The translations under genes and the position numbers were made by a program. The notes below the pieces were generated by a model. It saw nothing but the letters and a program-made list of their open reading frames with translations, made no database searches and had not been told where the DNA came from. From NCBI GenBank assembly GCA_019359095.1, contig JAHHHZ010000020.1, forward strand, positions 1-64,000: a stretch of 64,000 nucleotides of DNA. The letters run 5' to 3'. This DNA comes from Pleurocapsa minor HA4230-MV1 (lineage in GTDB: Bacteria > Cyanobacteriota > Cyanobacteriia > Cyanobacteriales > Xenococcaceae). Shown here piece after piece: positions 56,182 to 64,000 of the stretch (position 1 is its first letter; every line of letters starts with the position of its first letter).

Positions 56182-57723
56182 ATGAATAACCAAGAACTAA
56201 CCATTAACGAACAATTCATCAATCCTCAAGTCTTTTTCAAACAACCTGCTACTTGGTCACGGGCAATTGTTTGGACATTAATCAGCCTGACTACTTGTGG
56301 TATTGCTTGGGCTAGTGTGGCAAAAATCGAAAAAGTAATTCCTGCTGCGGGGAAACTCGAACCAAAAGGGGCAGTCAAAGAGATTCAAGCATCTGTTAAT
56401 GGCGTAGTTTCCCAAGTTTATGTCGAAGATGGCGAAAAAGTTAACCAAGGCGATTTGCTCTTAGAATTCGATCGCACGGCTTTAAAAGCTCAAATTAAAT
56501 CTACTAAGCAAGTAAAACAGTCTTTAGTTAAAGAAAATAACTTTTATCGGCAGCAAATAAAGGACAATCTGCCAGTTAACTTTGCCAATCTTGATTTTGC
56601 TCCAGAAATAGCTCTGTTACTCAAAAACAAACATGTAATCATGGCTGAAACTCAGCTATATCAAGCCTTAGCCACTGATGATTTATCTGCCAATTTAAAT
56701 CTCGAACAACAAGCTAGATGGCAAGCAGCCCAAAGCGATCGCAACTCGCGTATTCAAGCAGCAGAACAAGAAATCAAACAACTAGAATGGCAACTTCAAC
56801 AAACTGTAAATAAACGGTCAAACGCCCTAAAATCACTGATTACTGCCCAAAATCAACTAGCAATAGCTAAAAATAACCTGACTACAGAACAAGCGATCGC
56901 TTCTAATATGTCTCCTTTAGTAGCCCAAGGCGTTGTCTCTAATTTGCAATATCTTCGGCAACAGCATGAAACTGGGGATAGTCAAATAGCAATGCAAGTT
57001 CAACAGCAGGAAATTACAACTAAGCTAGGAGAAATTGAGTCCCTCAAACAAGAACAGGGAAGATTGCAAAGTGCGATCGCTCAAGCACAAGCAAATCTAA
57101 CTAATATAATTGCTGCGTTTAACTTAGACTTACAAAATAAAATTGCGGCTAATCAACAGCGTATTGCTGAAATTGATAGTCAGCTTGGCAAACAGATTAT
57201 GGCAAACGACAAACAAATTGCTGAATTAAATAGCCAAATTACTTCTGATGAACAAAATCTTAAGTATCATCAACTTAAATCCCCCGTCGCGGGAACTATC
57301 TTTGAACTAAAAGCCCATGACGGTTTTGTCGTCCAACCCAGCAAACCCCTGCTAGAAATTGTCCCTAATGATTCTTTAATCGCTCAAGTTTATATCCCCA
57401 GCAAAGATATAGGTTTCGTAAAGTCAGGTATGGATGTAGATGTACGCATTGATTCCTTTGACTTCACTGAATTTGGCGATATTTCAGGTAAATTAATCTG
57501 GGTAGGGGCAGATGCCCTCGAACCAGACGAACAGCATCCCTTCCCCCGCTATCCTGCCAAAATCAAGCTAGCCACACAAACCATTATGGCTAATGGTAAA
57601 TCTATGCCTTTAGAATCTGGTATGGCAATCAACGTCAATATAAAAGAACGTAAGCGTCGTATTATTTCCGTCTTTTCTGGCTTTGTCACCAAGAAATTAG
57701 ACAGCCTTCAAAACGCCAAGTAA
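56182..57723 (+). CDS. HlyD-family membrane fusion protein
   Basis: A 513-residue periplasmic adaptor of type I secretion. One N-terminal membrane helix (about 28-48) is followed by the first lipoyl half (VSQVYVEDGEKVNQGDLLLE), a long coiled coil (about 95-360), the second lipoyl half (SPVAGTIFELKAHDGFVV) and a beta-barrel domain (about 395-500). All parts of a functional adaptor are present. It acts between the ABC exporter and an outer-membrane TolC-type channel, which must be encoded elsewhere. Confidence 0.92.
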   Translation: MNNQELTINEQFINPQVFFKQPATWSRAIVWTLISLTTCGIAWASVAKIEKVIPAAGKLEPKGAVKEIQASVNGVVSQVYVEDGEKVNQGDLLLEFDRTALKAQIKSTKQVKQSLVKENNFYRQQIKDNLPVNFANLDFAPEIALLLKNKHVIMAETQLYQALATDDLSANLNLEQQARWQAAQSDRNSRIQAAEQEIKQLEWQLQQTVNKRSNALKSLITAQNQLAIAKNNLTTEQAIASNMSPLVAQGVVSNLQYLRQQHETGDSQIAMQVQQQEITTKLGEIESLKQEQGRLQSAIAQAQANLTNIIAAFNLDLQNKIAANQQRIAEIDSQLGKQIMANDKQIAELNSQITSDEQNLKYHQLKSPVAGTIFELKAHDGFVVQPSKPLLEIVPNDSLIAQVYIPSKDIGFVKSGMDVDVRIDSFDFTEFGDISGKLIWVGADALEPDEQHPFPRYPAKIKLATQTIMANGKSMPLESGMAINVNIKERKRRIISVFSGFVTKKLDSLQNAK

Positions 57724-57917
57724 CTTAACTGATTAGATACAATTCTTTGGCACAACAATGCAGCACTACTATTTCTTATAAGACTTTATTCAAAATCAGA
57801 ACTAATGTTTCGTAGGGCGATCGCTCAGTACAGAGTAAGATAATACAATTAAAAAGGAAACTTCCCGACTGGACATCTAGAAGCTTCCCCAAATAAAAAC
57901 TTATTCATAGTATACCA

Positions 57918-58292
57918 ATGACAAGTAGTAACGGAAACAATAGCGTTTGCGAAGCTAGCCGAAGGCATCGCTTAGACCGAATTGAGGCAATTATTGAGTC
58001 TAATTCCCGTGCGGTTCAAGCCATGATGGAACAACAGGCTACAGATCGACTCAAGCGAGAAGAGGAAAAAATTGAGCATGAACAACGCATGGCGCGTCTA
58101 GAAGATTTAATGGCTGCTCTTGCTAATATCGAACAGGGTCAACACGGCGATTGGGTATGCGGAGGAAACCTCCGCACCCCTCGCCGTCAAAATAGAATGC
58201 TAGCCAACATAGATGAAGCCCAGCCCACTATGCTTAGAAGATTAATGGCGATCGAAAACAAGGTTGATACTTTAATCGAACGTAATCAATAG
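57918..58292 (+). CDS. Small coiled-coil protein partly built from repeats
   Basis: A 124-residue protein. The middle (about 20-70) is a charged helix likely to form a coiled coil (SRAVQAMMEQQATDRLKREE). Residues about 8-16 come from a palindromic repeat (GTTTGCGAAGCTAGCCG). Residues about 76-90 come from TGCGGAGGAAACCTCCGCA, a perfect hairpin at 58157-58175. Without these, the core resembles the many small cyanobacterial coiled-coil ORFs of unknown function. It may be a real gene tolerating repeats or a chance frame; moderate confidence only. Confidence 0.5.
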   Translation: MTSSNGNNSVCEASRRHRLDRIEAIIESNSRAVQAMMEQQATDRLKREEEKIEHEQRMARLEDLMAALANIEQGQHGDWVCGGNLRTPRRQNRMLANIDEAQPTMLRRLMAIENKVDTLIERNQ

Positions 58293-58500
58293 TATTTACA
58301 AAAACTGTTAATTGATTTGTTGTGGGTATTCAATGCGATCGCTTCTAAGATCAATAACTTTCGATCTTTGAGTCAAATCAAAGAAAGAATAAACACTGTC
58401 AAATTAATTAAGATAAAAGAAAAAAATAAATCTATCTTAGGATAGATAATTGCTTTTGCTGATTTTTAATAAATTTAATATATTGTCTTAACTAGTTTCA

Positions 58501-61230
58501 ATGACAGAGTCACTACCTCAAAAGCCTGCTACACCCATTCCTGCGAATGAAACCGAGCGATTGGCAGCGCTGTATCGTTACAAAATTCTCGACACGTCCC
58601 CCGAAGCTGCGTTCGATCGCATTACTAGACTGGCATCTCAAATATTCAATATGCCGATCGCGCTTATTTCTTTGGTAGATGAATCAAGAGCTTGGTTTAA
58701 ATCCTGTATTGGTTTTGCAGCGAGTGAAGTTTCTCGTAATGCTACGCTATGCAGCTTTGCCGTGTTAACCGATGAACCGCTCATCGTTCCCGATGCCCGA
58801 CTCGACGAGCGCTTTGCCTGTAATCCTTTTGTAAAAACCGATCCAGGGATACGGTTTTATGCTGGTGCGCCTCTTTTAAGTCATGATGGTTTTAATCTCG
58901 GAACGCTTTGTCTGCTCGATAGTAAACCTCACGACCCTTTAAGCGCAGAGCAGCAAGCAACTTTGGTCGATCTAGCAGCAATGGTAGTGGATGAACTGGA
59001 ACTGAGATTGGCGGCCACAAAAATTGCCCAAGTAGACGCAGCACTAATAGAAATTACTCAAGGTGTGGCAACCGTTACGGGCGGAGAATTTCTCGATGCA
59101 TTAGTACGGCACTTCGCCAAAGTTTTAGATGTCGATTATGTTTACATTGGTTTAGTCGAAGGTGAAGATCCCAAAATGATGAGAACGATCGCCACCTGCG
59201 CCCACGGTCAAATTGTCGAAAATCTAGAATATTTATTGCAAGATACACCGTGTTGGCAAGCGATCGAACAGCGCAAAATTTGCTGTTATCCGCGTAACGT
59301 GCAAACTCGATTTCCCACTGCACCCCTATTAAAGCCACTCTGTGTTGAAAGCTATGTTGCTATTCCCTTTTTCGACTCTAGCGGTACTGTACTTGGATTG
59401 TTAGGAATTATGGATGGCGATCCTTTGGAGAATGTGCAGTTGACAGAGTCTTTGCTGACGATCTTTGCTTCGCGTATTGCTACCGAACTAGAACGAGAAA
59501 CTTTACTAAGGCGCAAACGCCACTACCTCAAACAATTGCAAGGATTAGCCACTGCTGCCGTGGCAATCAATTCTGCTCGTCGGGTTGAAGAACTTTTACA
59601 GGCGATTACTTACCAAGCTGCTGAGATCGTTGGCGCTCACCAGTCCATTACCAGCATGACAACCGACCATAACTCGGTCAGAGAAATCTCCCGCAGGGAT
59701 TGCGTAGCAATCAACTCAGTTTATTTATCAGATAAATACGAGCAATGGCGAAATGGTGAACAATCGAGCCGAGCGAGCATCAATGCCTACGTCTGTCATC
59801 TAAATCGCCCGCTCCGAATGACCCAAGCCGAACTAAAAGCCCATTCTTGTTGGCAGGAATTTAGCACTGAAGCAGATAAACACCCACCAATGAGAGGTTT
59901 GTTAGCAGCGCCCCTATTTAAACGAGATGGGCAGAACATCGGCTTGATTCGGCTTTCGGACAAATACGAGGGCGAGTTTACAGAAACGGATGAATCGATT
60001 ATAGTGCAGCTCGCTTCTTTGGCATCGATCGCCATTGAAAACACGAGGTTATATGAAGCACAACAGCAAGCCCGATCGACCGCAGAAACCGCACGAGAAG
60101 CAGCCCAATCTGCCAACCGCATCAAAGATGAGTTTTTAGCAGTGTTGTCCCACGAGTTGCGATCGCCCCTCAATCCTATTCTGGGCTGGTCAAAGCTGCT
60201 GCAACAAGGAAAATTAGACCCTACCCAAACGCAGGCTGCACTTGCAACGATTGAGCGCAACGCTCAACTACAGACACAACTGATTGACGATCTACTCGAC
60301 ATTTCTCGAATTCTGCGCGGCAAATTGAGCTTAAATCAGACCCCTGTTGACTTGAAGAAGGTGATTTCCTCTGCTTTAGAAACCGTTTGTTTAGCCGCTG
60401 AAGCCAAGTCATTACAAATTGAGACCGTGTTACCCTCAGATGTTGGCACAGTGATGGGTGATGCTGGACGCTTACAGCAAATCGTGGGGAATTTGTTATC
60501 CAATGCCGTCAAGTTCACGAATCAAGGTGGACAAATTAGGGTTGCCTTAACCCAAATAGGAACTCATGCCCAGATTCAAGTTATGGATACTGGCAAAGGC
60601 ATCAATCCTGACTTTCTGCCTTACGTGTTTGAGCATTTTCGGCAAGAAGATGGAGCCACCACTCGCAAATTTGGTGGGTTGGGTTTGGGACTGGCGATCG
60701 CGCGTCAAATTGTGGAGATGCACGGCGGACAGATTGGCGTAGACAGTTCGGGCGAAGGGCAAGGGGCAACCTTTACCGTGAAACTTCCGCTGGCGCAGAC
60801 TTTAAGTCAACTGCCATCTACAGAATCATCTGATACTTCAACCAATGATTTGAATGGCATTCGTATCTTAGTGGTGGATGATGAGCCAGACTCAAGAGAT
60901 TTTACTGCCTTGGTTCTAGAACTTTCAGGCGCGAGCGTCACCAGCGTTGCATCTGGAATTGAGGCACTTACAATGATTAAGCAGTCCATTCCCGATTTGA
61001 TTATTAGTGATATTGGGATGCCAGAGATGGATGGTTATATGCTACTCCAACAGGTTCGGACAATAGAGCAAGTCAGGCAGGTAAGTGCGATCGCCCTAAC
61101 TGCTTATGCTGGAGAGTTTAATCGGCAGCAGGCTCTCCAGGCTGGTTTTCAAAAGCATCTAAGCAAGCCTATCGAACCCAATAAGTTGATTCAAGCGATT
61201 TCTGACTTAGTTGGGGGGGAGCAGCCATAA
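58501..61230 (+). CDS. Three-GAF hybrid histidine kinase
   Basis: A 909-residue soluble sensor. GAF 1 is about 28-172, GAF 2 about 178-335, GAF 3 about 350-518. HisKA follows with His551 in AVLSHELRSP, then the ATPase with DTGKGI and GGLGLGLAIARQ. The C-terminal receiver (about 785-905) has the acceptor Asp837 in ISDIGMPEMDG. The GAF 3 segment REISRRDCVA (about 394-403) is encoded by a palindromic repeat inserted in frame (59687-59712). None of the GAF domains shows an obvious bilin-binding Cys pattern that can be assigned by eye. Signal unknown. Confidence 0.9.
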   Translation: MTESLPQKPATPIPANETERLAALYRYKILDTSPEAAFDRITRLASQIFNMPIALISLVDESRAWFKSCIGFAASEVSRNATLCSFAVLTDEPLIVPDARLDERFACNPFVKTDPGIRFYAGAPLLSHDGFNLGTLCLLDSKPHDPLSAEQQATLVDLAAMVVDELELRLAATKIAQVDAALIEITQGVATVTGGEFLDALVRHFAKVLDVDYVYIGLVEGEDPKMMRTIATCAHGQIVENLEYLLQDTPCWQAIEQRKICCYPRNVQTRFPTAPLLKPLCVESYVAIPFFDSSGTVLGLLGIMDGDPLENVQLTESLLTIFASRIATELERETLLRRKRHYLKQLQGLATAAVAINSARRVEELLQAITYQAAEIVGAHQSITSMTTDHNSVREISRRDCVAINSVYLSDKYEQWRNGEQSSRASINAYVCHLNRPLRMTQAELKAHSCWQEFSTEADKHPPMRGLLAAPLFKRDGQNIGLIRLSDKYEGEFTETDESIIVQLASLASIAIENTRLYEAQQQARSTAETAREAAQSANRIKDEFLAVLSHELRSPLNPILGWSKLLQQGKLDPTQTQAALATIERNAQLQTQLIDDLLDISRILRGKLSLNQTPVDLKKVISSALETVCLAAEAKSLQIETVLPSDVGTVMGDAGRLQQIVGNLLSNAVKFTNQGGQIRVALTQIGTHAQIQVMDTGKGINPDFLPYVFEHFRQEDGATTRKFGGLGLGLAIARQIVEMHGGQIGVDSSGEGQGATFTVKLPLAQTLSQLPSTESSDTSTNDLNGIRILVVDDEPDSRDFTALVLELSGASVTSVASGIEALTMIKQSIPDLIISDIGMPEMDGYMLLQQVRTIEQVRQVSAIALTAYAGEFNRQQALQAGFQKHLSKPIEPNKLIQAISDLVGGEQP
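59687..59712. repeat. Palindromic repeat inside GAF 3 of the hybrid kinase
   Basis: ATCTCCCGCAGGGATTGCGT with AGCAAT is a known-looking cyanobacterial repeat sequence, in frame and coding for REISRRDCVAIN. Related proteins continue directly from the strand before it to INSVYLSDKY. Confidence 0.6.
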
Positions 61231-61739
61231 CCCAAAAAAGTTCATGATTCATAATTTTTACTCCTTGGCAACATCCCCAAAGACCCCTATTCTGTCACTT
61301 TCCGAGAATTAAACCGCGAAGCGGTTAGCTATTAGCTCTTAGCTATTAGCTTCTTGGCGCATTCGCTCTTTGTACGGCGCGTTTTGAGTCAGAGTACTCT
61401 TACTCAAAAGCCGCCTTTGGAAACCAACAAGTCCTAAAGGATTAGCGCCTGGAGGCGCGTCACCGCGATGCACCGCTTTTAGCTTATTAATTAGTAGATC
61501 TAGACTATTAATTAATTTAAACTCTTCATCTTTTCGAGATAGAAGAGGGGATTTAAACCCGTTTAGCTAATAGCTTTTGTTAAACTAGAATAGAAAGAGT
61601 TAAAAGTCTCAGAAGCAGAAAGGCCCACGAGAGTTGGGGAAATGTTGGGTTTAGTTGGATTGAATCATTTGTTTTGTTTTTATTGTTGCCAATTATGGCG
61701 ATCGCGATTGTTAGTTTCTGGAATTTTAATGGCTTTGCT
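61231..61739. repeat. Gene-free repeat region, inverted copy of the 20.3-kb element
   Basis: 61309-61590 matches the reverse complement of 20341-20493, with about 115 extra bases (61361-61478) made of the other palindromic repeat family (AGTCCTAAAGGATTAGCGCC, GGCGCGTCACCGCG). The AGC-type STRR is at 61322-61352. From 61590 to 61739 only a weak 33-codon hydrophobic frame is present and no convincing gene. Confidence 0.8.
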
Positions 61740-62954
61740 CTAACTATTCAAAAACTTCTCTACACAGCGAACAAACATTTCTACTCCCATCCCCAAAACA
61801 GTTTCATCGAAATCGAAGCGGGGGTGATGATGGGGATAAGCTAATTTTTTCTCGGGATTAGCCGAACCTAAAAAGAAATAGCATCCTGGTACTTCATTCA
61901 AAAAGAAGGACATATCTTCTCCCCCCATAGTTTGGCACTCTGGCACTACTCCTACAGGAGTTTCGACTACTTCCATGGCTACAGAACGAACTAGTTCAGC
62001 GATCGCTTGGTCATTAACTGTTGGGGGATACAATTGCCAGTGAGCGAGTTCATATTCTGCGCCATGCATCTGACATACGCCAGCAATAATGGCTTTTAGT
62101 CTCTCTCTGATTAAGCTTTCTAGTTCAGGATTAAAATAGCGAATTGTACCACTGAGCTTCGCCGTATCCGCAATCACATTTAAAGCTGTTCCCGCCTGAA
62201 ATTCTCCTACCGTTACCACCGCAGCATCCAAAGGTTTAACGTTACGGGACACGATCGTTTGCAGTGCATTCACAATTTGACTGGCAACGACAATCGAGTC
62301 TACGGTTTGATCTGGCATCGCTCCATGACCACCTTTTCCCAAAATAGAAGCCCGAAAACATTCTACCGCAGCCATTAATGCCCCAGGACGAACTCCTACT
62401 GTTCCCAAAGGTAAGTTATTCCAAAGATGTAGGCCAATAATCGCATCAACGTCTGGGTTGCGTAATACTCCCGCCTCAATCATCGGTTTCGCCCCGCCTG
62501 GCCCTTCTTCAGCAGGCTGGAAGATGATTTTTACCGTTCCCTGCCAGCGATCGCGGTATTGTTGAAGATAATAGGCTGTCCCTAAAGCGATCGCTGTATG
62601 TCCATCATGACCGCAAGCGTGCATCTTACCTTTATGTTGCGACTTGTAAGATACCTCGTTGGCTTCTTGAATTGGCAAAGCATCCATATCCGCACGAATA
62701 GCTAAGACCTTGCCTGGGCGATCGCTTTCAATCACGGCAACAACACCTGTTTTGGCAATTCCCCCTTGGTATGGAATATTCCATTCCTGAAGCTTTTGCT
62801 GAATAAACTCGGAGGTCATCTGTTCCTCAAAAGCTATTTCTGGCTTCTGATGTAACTTGCGTCGCCACTCGACTAGGCTAGACTGTAACTTGCTTATTTC
62901 AGGACGAATTTGACTAAAATCAATTGATTTGGCTGATTTAACCGTAAAAACCAT
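61740..62954 (-). CDS. M20-family amidohydrolase (IAA-amino acid/hippurate hydrolase type)
   Basis: A 404-residue zinc amidohydrolase of the M20D group. Metal-binding motifs are RADMDALPIQE, HACGHDGHTA and PAEEGPGGAKPMIEAG, with a late His in PHHHPRFDFDE. Family members remove acyl or amide groups from N-acyl amino acids such as hippurate or indole-acetyl-amino acids. A dimerisation lid domain at about 185-290 is expected. Start ATG and length are typical. It stands alone. Confidence 0.93.
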   Translation of the reverse strand: MVFTVKSAKSIDFSQIRPEISKLQSSLVEWRRKLHQKPEIAFEEQMTSEFIQQKLQEWNIPYQGGIAKTGVVAVIESDRPGKVLAIRADMDALPIQEANEVSYKSQHKGKMHACGHDGHTAIALGTAYYLQQYRDRWQGTVKIIFQPAEEGPGGAKPMIEAGVLRNPDVDAIIGLHLWNNLPLGTVGVRPGALMAAVECFRASILGKGGHGAMPDQTVDSIVVASQIVNALQTIVSRNVKPLDAAVVTVGEFQAGTALNVIADTAKLSGTIRYFNPELESLIRERLKAIIAGVCQMHGAEYELAHWQLYPPTVNDQAIAELVRSVAMEVVETPVGVVPECQTMGGEDMSFFLNEVPGCYFFLGSANPEKKLAYPHHHPRFDFDETVLGMGVEMFVRCVEKFLNS

Positions 62955-63062
62955 ATCTTCTAAAGTTGCCGATTAAAAACTAGTTTTTTAGTTTTTATCT
63001 GAGTTCTTATTGACTAAATAATACTAATTATAGAAAAAATGCTGGCTTAAAAAAATTAAAAT

Positions 63063-63269
63063 CTAGTATTGAGGATGCTTATCAAAATCAAAAGCAATTT
63101 CTATGGCGTTGCGTCCCTTGATATTTGCTTCTTCTGCGGTCAAAAAAATGTTATCAAAGTTAAAAGCAATTCCTGAAGAGTCAATAATGCTGAAACGATA
63201 TAGTTGATCGGACGAGCGATAAACGATTAATGTATAGCCGTCGATACCGATTATATTTTGAATTTTCAT
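63063..63269 (-). CDS. Hypothetical 68-residue protein
   Basis: A small protein of unknown function, predicted to be mostly beta-strand (IIGIDGYTLIVYRSSDQLYR, then IIDSSGIAFNFDNIF) with a helical C-terminal half (EEANIKGRNAIEIAFDF). GGAG-like GGGACTCC on the opposite strand precedes the ATG; the ribosome site on the coding strand is AGGAGT. It resembles small cyanobacterial hypothetical proteins but I cannot place it in a named family. Confidence 0.6.
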   Translation of the reverse strand: MKIQNIIGIDGYTLIVYRSSDQLYRFSIIDSSGIAFNFDNIFLTAEEANIKGRNAIEIAFDFDKHPQY

Positions 63270-64000
63270 GGGGGACTCCTTGAAGGGGATAAATTGTTAA
63301 AGTTGTTATCGATCAAACGCTGACTGCCTGACACAAGTACCTTAAATCTTTACTATGTATAGATTTTGTTTTTCATGCACAAAGGCTATTTTGTTATTAT
63401 GCGATTGCTTAAAAGCATTGATGGATTGTACTTTTAAAATCCAATTTTTACGAAAATGCTATGGTTGACATAAATGTGCCAGGTAGCCAGGATTGCGATA
63501 GCTTAATTCATAATTCAATTAATATTTCAGTTCTGTCAACAATCAAAAGGTAGATATTTCATTTAAATTTTATTAGCTAAAACTCAAATTTTACTGTACC
63601 TTATAATTTATATTAAGCTCTTTATTCAGGCTAAAATCAACCGTATTATTACTTATTTATATTTACTTAAGCTTTTAATTAGGTATTTTTTCTGATCGCA
63701 CCTTAAATTGTTAAAAATAGCTGGAGCGATCGCCTGTTTTAAGCTGAAAAATCAAGCCAAAGTTTTTCAAGAGATTTTGCCTGGATTATTGAACCAATCA
63801 ATAAGTATAGCGGTGATAGTGCATCGTTAAACAAAATAGAAATAAAAATAGCGATAAAAATAGTTTTGGGGGGTAATAAGCTGTTCTAGCAACGATTTCA
63901 CAGTTTATTTATTTTTATTTATTTTGGTCATTTTTGTACATTAGACAAAAGCCCTAAAGTATTTGCGAAGCTTATCCTTTAGTGAATCCTTTAGGGCAAA
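63270..64000. other. Gene-free right-edge region
   Basis: No ORF with coding character was found. It is AT-rich with ATAAAAATAG/AATAGC runs near 63838-63862. From about 63957 it holds part of the palindromic repeat family (TTTGCGAAGC, TATCCTTTAG, CCTTTAGGGC), in reverse orientation to 38340-38405, cut by the window edge. Confidence 0.75.

Noticed and set aside
61642-61743. 33-residue hydrophobic frame
   Set aside because: It overlaps the end of the M20 gene, lies next to a repeat region and is short enough to be chance.

Overview
The window is chromosomal DNA from a cyanobacterium. The HIP1 octamer GCGATCGC occurs dozens of times, in genes and between them. Base composition is AT-rich. Several genes are cyanobacterial in form, for example an RNase E with the Arg-rich C-terminal tail, GAF hybrid kinases with the cyanobacterial extension, DUF29, DUF1997 and an LpxB-like protein. 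Many 7-8 bp tandem repeats (STRRs) and small palindromic repeats point to a repeat-rich genome such as Pleurocapsales or a related unicellular group; that placement is inference. No rRNA, complete tRNA or CRISPR array was found.

Layout. 0-9 kb: partial minus-strand gene (possible transposase N-terminus); histidine kinase, GNAT acetyltransferase and NarL-type regulator; orphan hydantoinase A; secreted pentapeptide/TPR protein; a MauG-like di-heme enzyme next to an MbnP-type protein with a His-rich insertion; a fatty-acid hydroxylase. 9-11 kb: four small uncharacterised genes (one DUF29) and a four-copy, 11-bp-spaced operator-like array. 11-19 kb: one 2554-residue polyketide synthase (KS-AT-DH-ER-KR-ACP) fused to an alpha-oxoamine synthase. 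19-31 kb: solute-binding protein, rplT/rpmI, glycosyltransferase, double-glycine-leader beta/gamma-crystallin, membrane pseudokinase, peroxiredoxin, ATP sulfurylase, a caspase homologue lacking its cysteine, and an LpxB-related protein.

31-47 kb is mostly housekeeping: rne (after a 1.1-kb gene-free stretch), rnhB, pheA, a Lon N-domain protein, acetyltransferases, pentapeptide protein, clpB, Uma2 nuclease, 5-formyl-THF cyclo-ligase and a mechanosensitive-channel-like protein with a clear terminator. 47-62 kb: hybrid kinase, PIN toxin-antitoxin pair, then a probable type I secretion cassette (VOC protein, triple-DUF3574 RTX-like protein, ABC transporter with cyclic-nucleotide-binding and degenerate C39 domains, HlyD adaptor), a repeat-built ORF, a three-GAF hybrid kinase and an M20 amidohydrolase.

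Repeats are the unifying feature. STRRs commonly start at or inside stop codons (PKS, caspase, solute-binding protein, rplT). Palindromic repeats are inserted in frame in the PKS linker, a GAF domain and a small coiled-coil ORF. A roughly 150-bp repeat is present in inverted orientation 41 kb apart. The best candidates for new biology are the type I secretion cassette, the MbnP/MbnH-like pair, the PKS-oxoamine synthase and the GG-leader crystallin.
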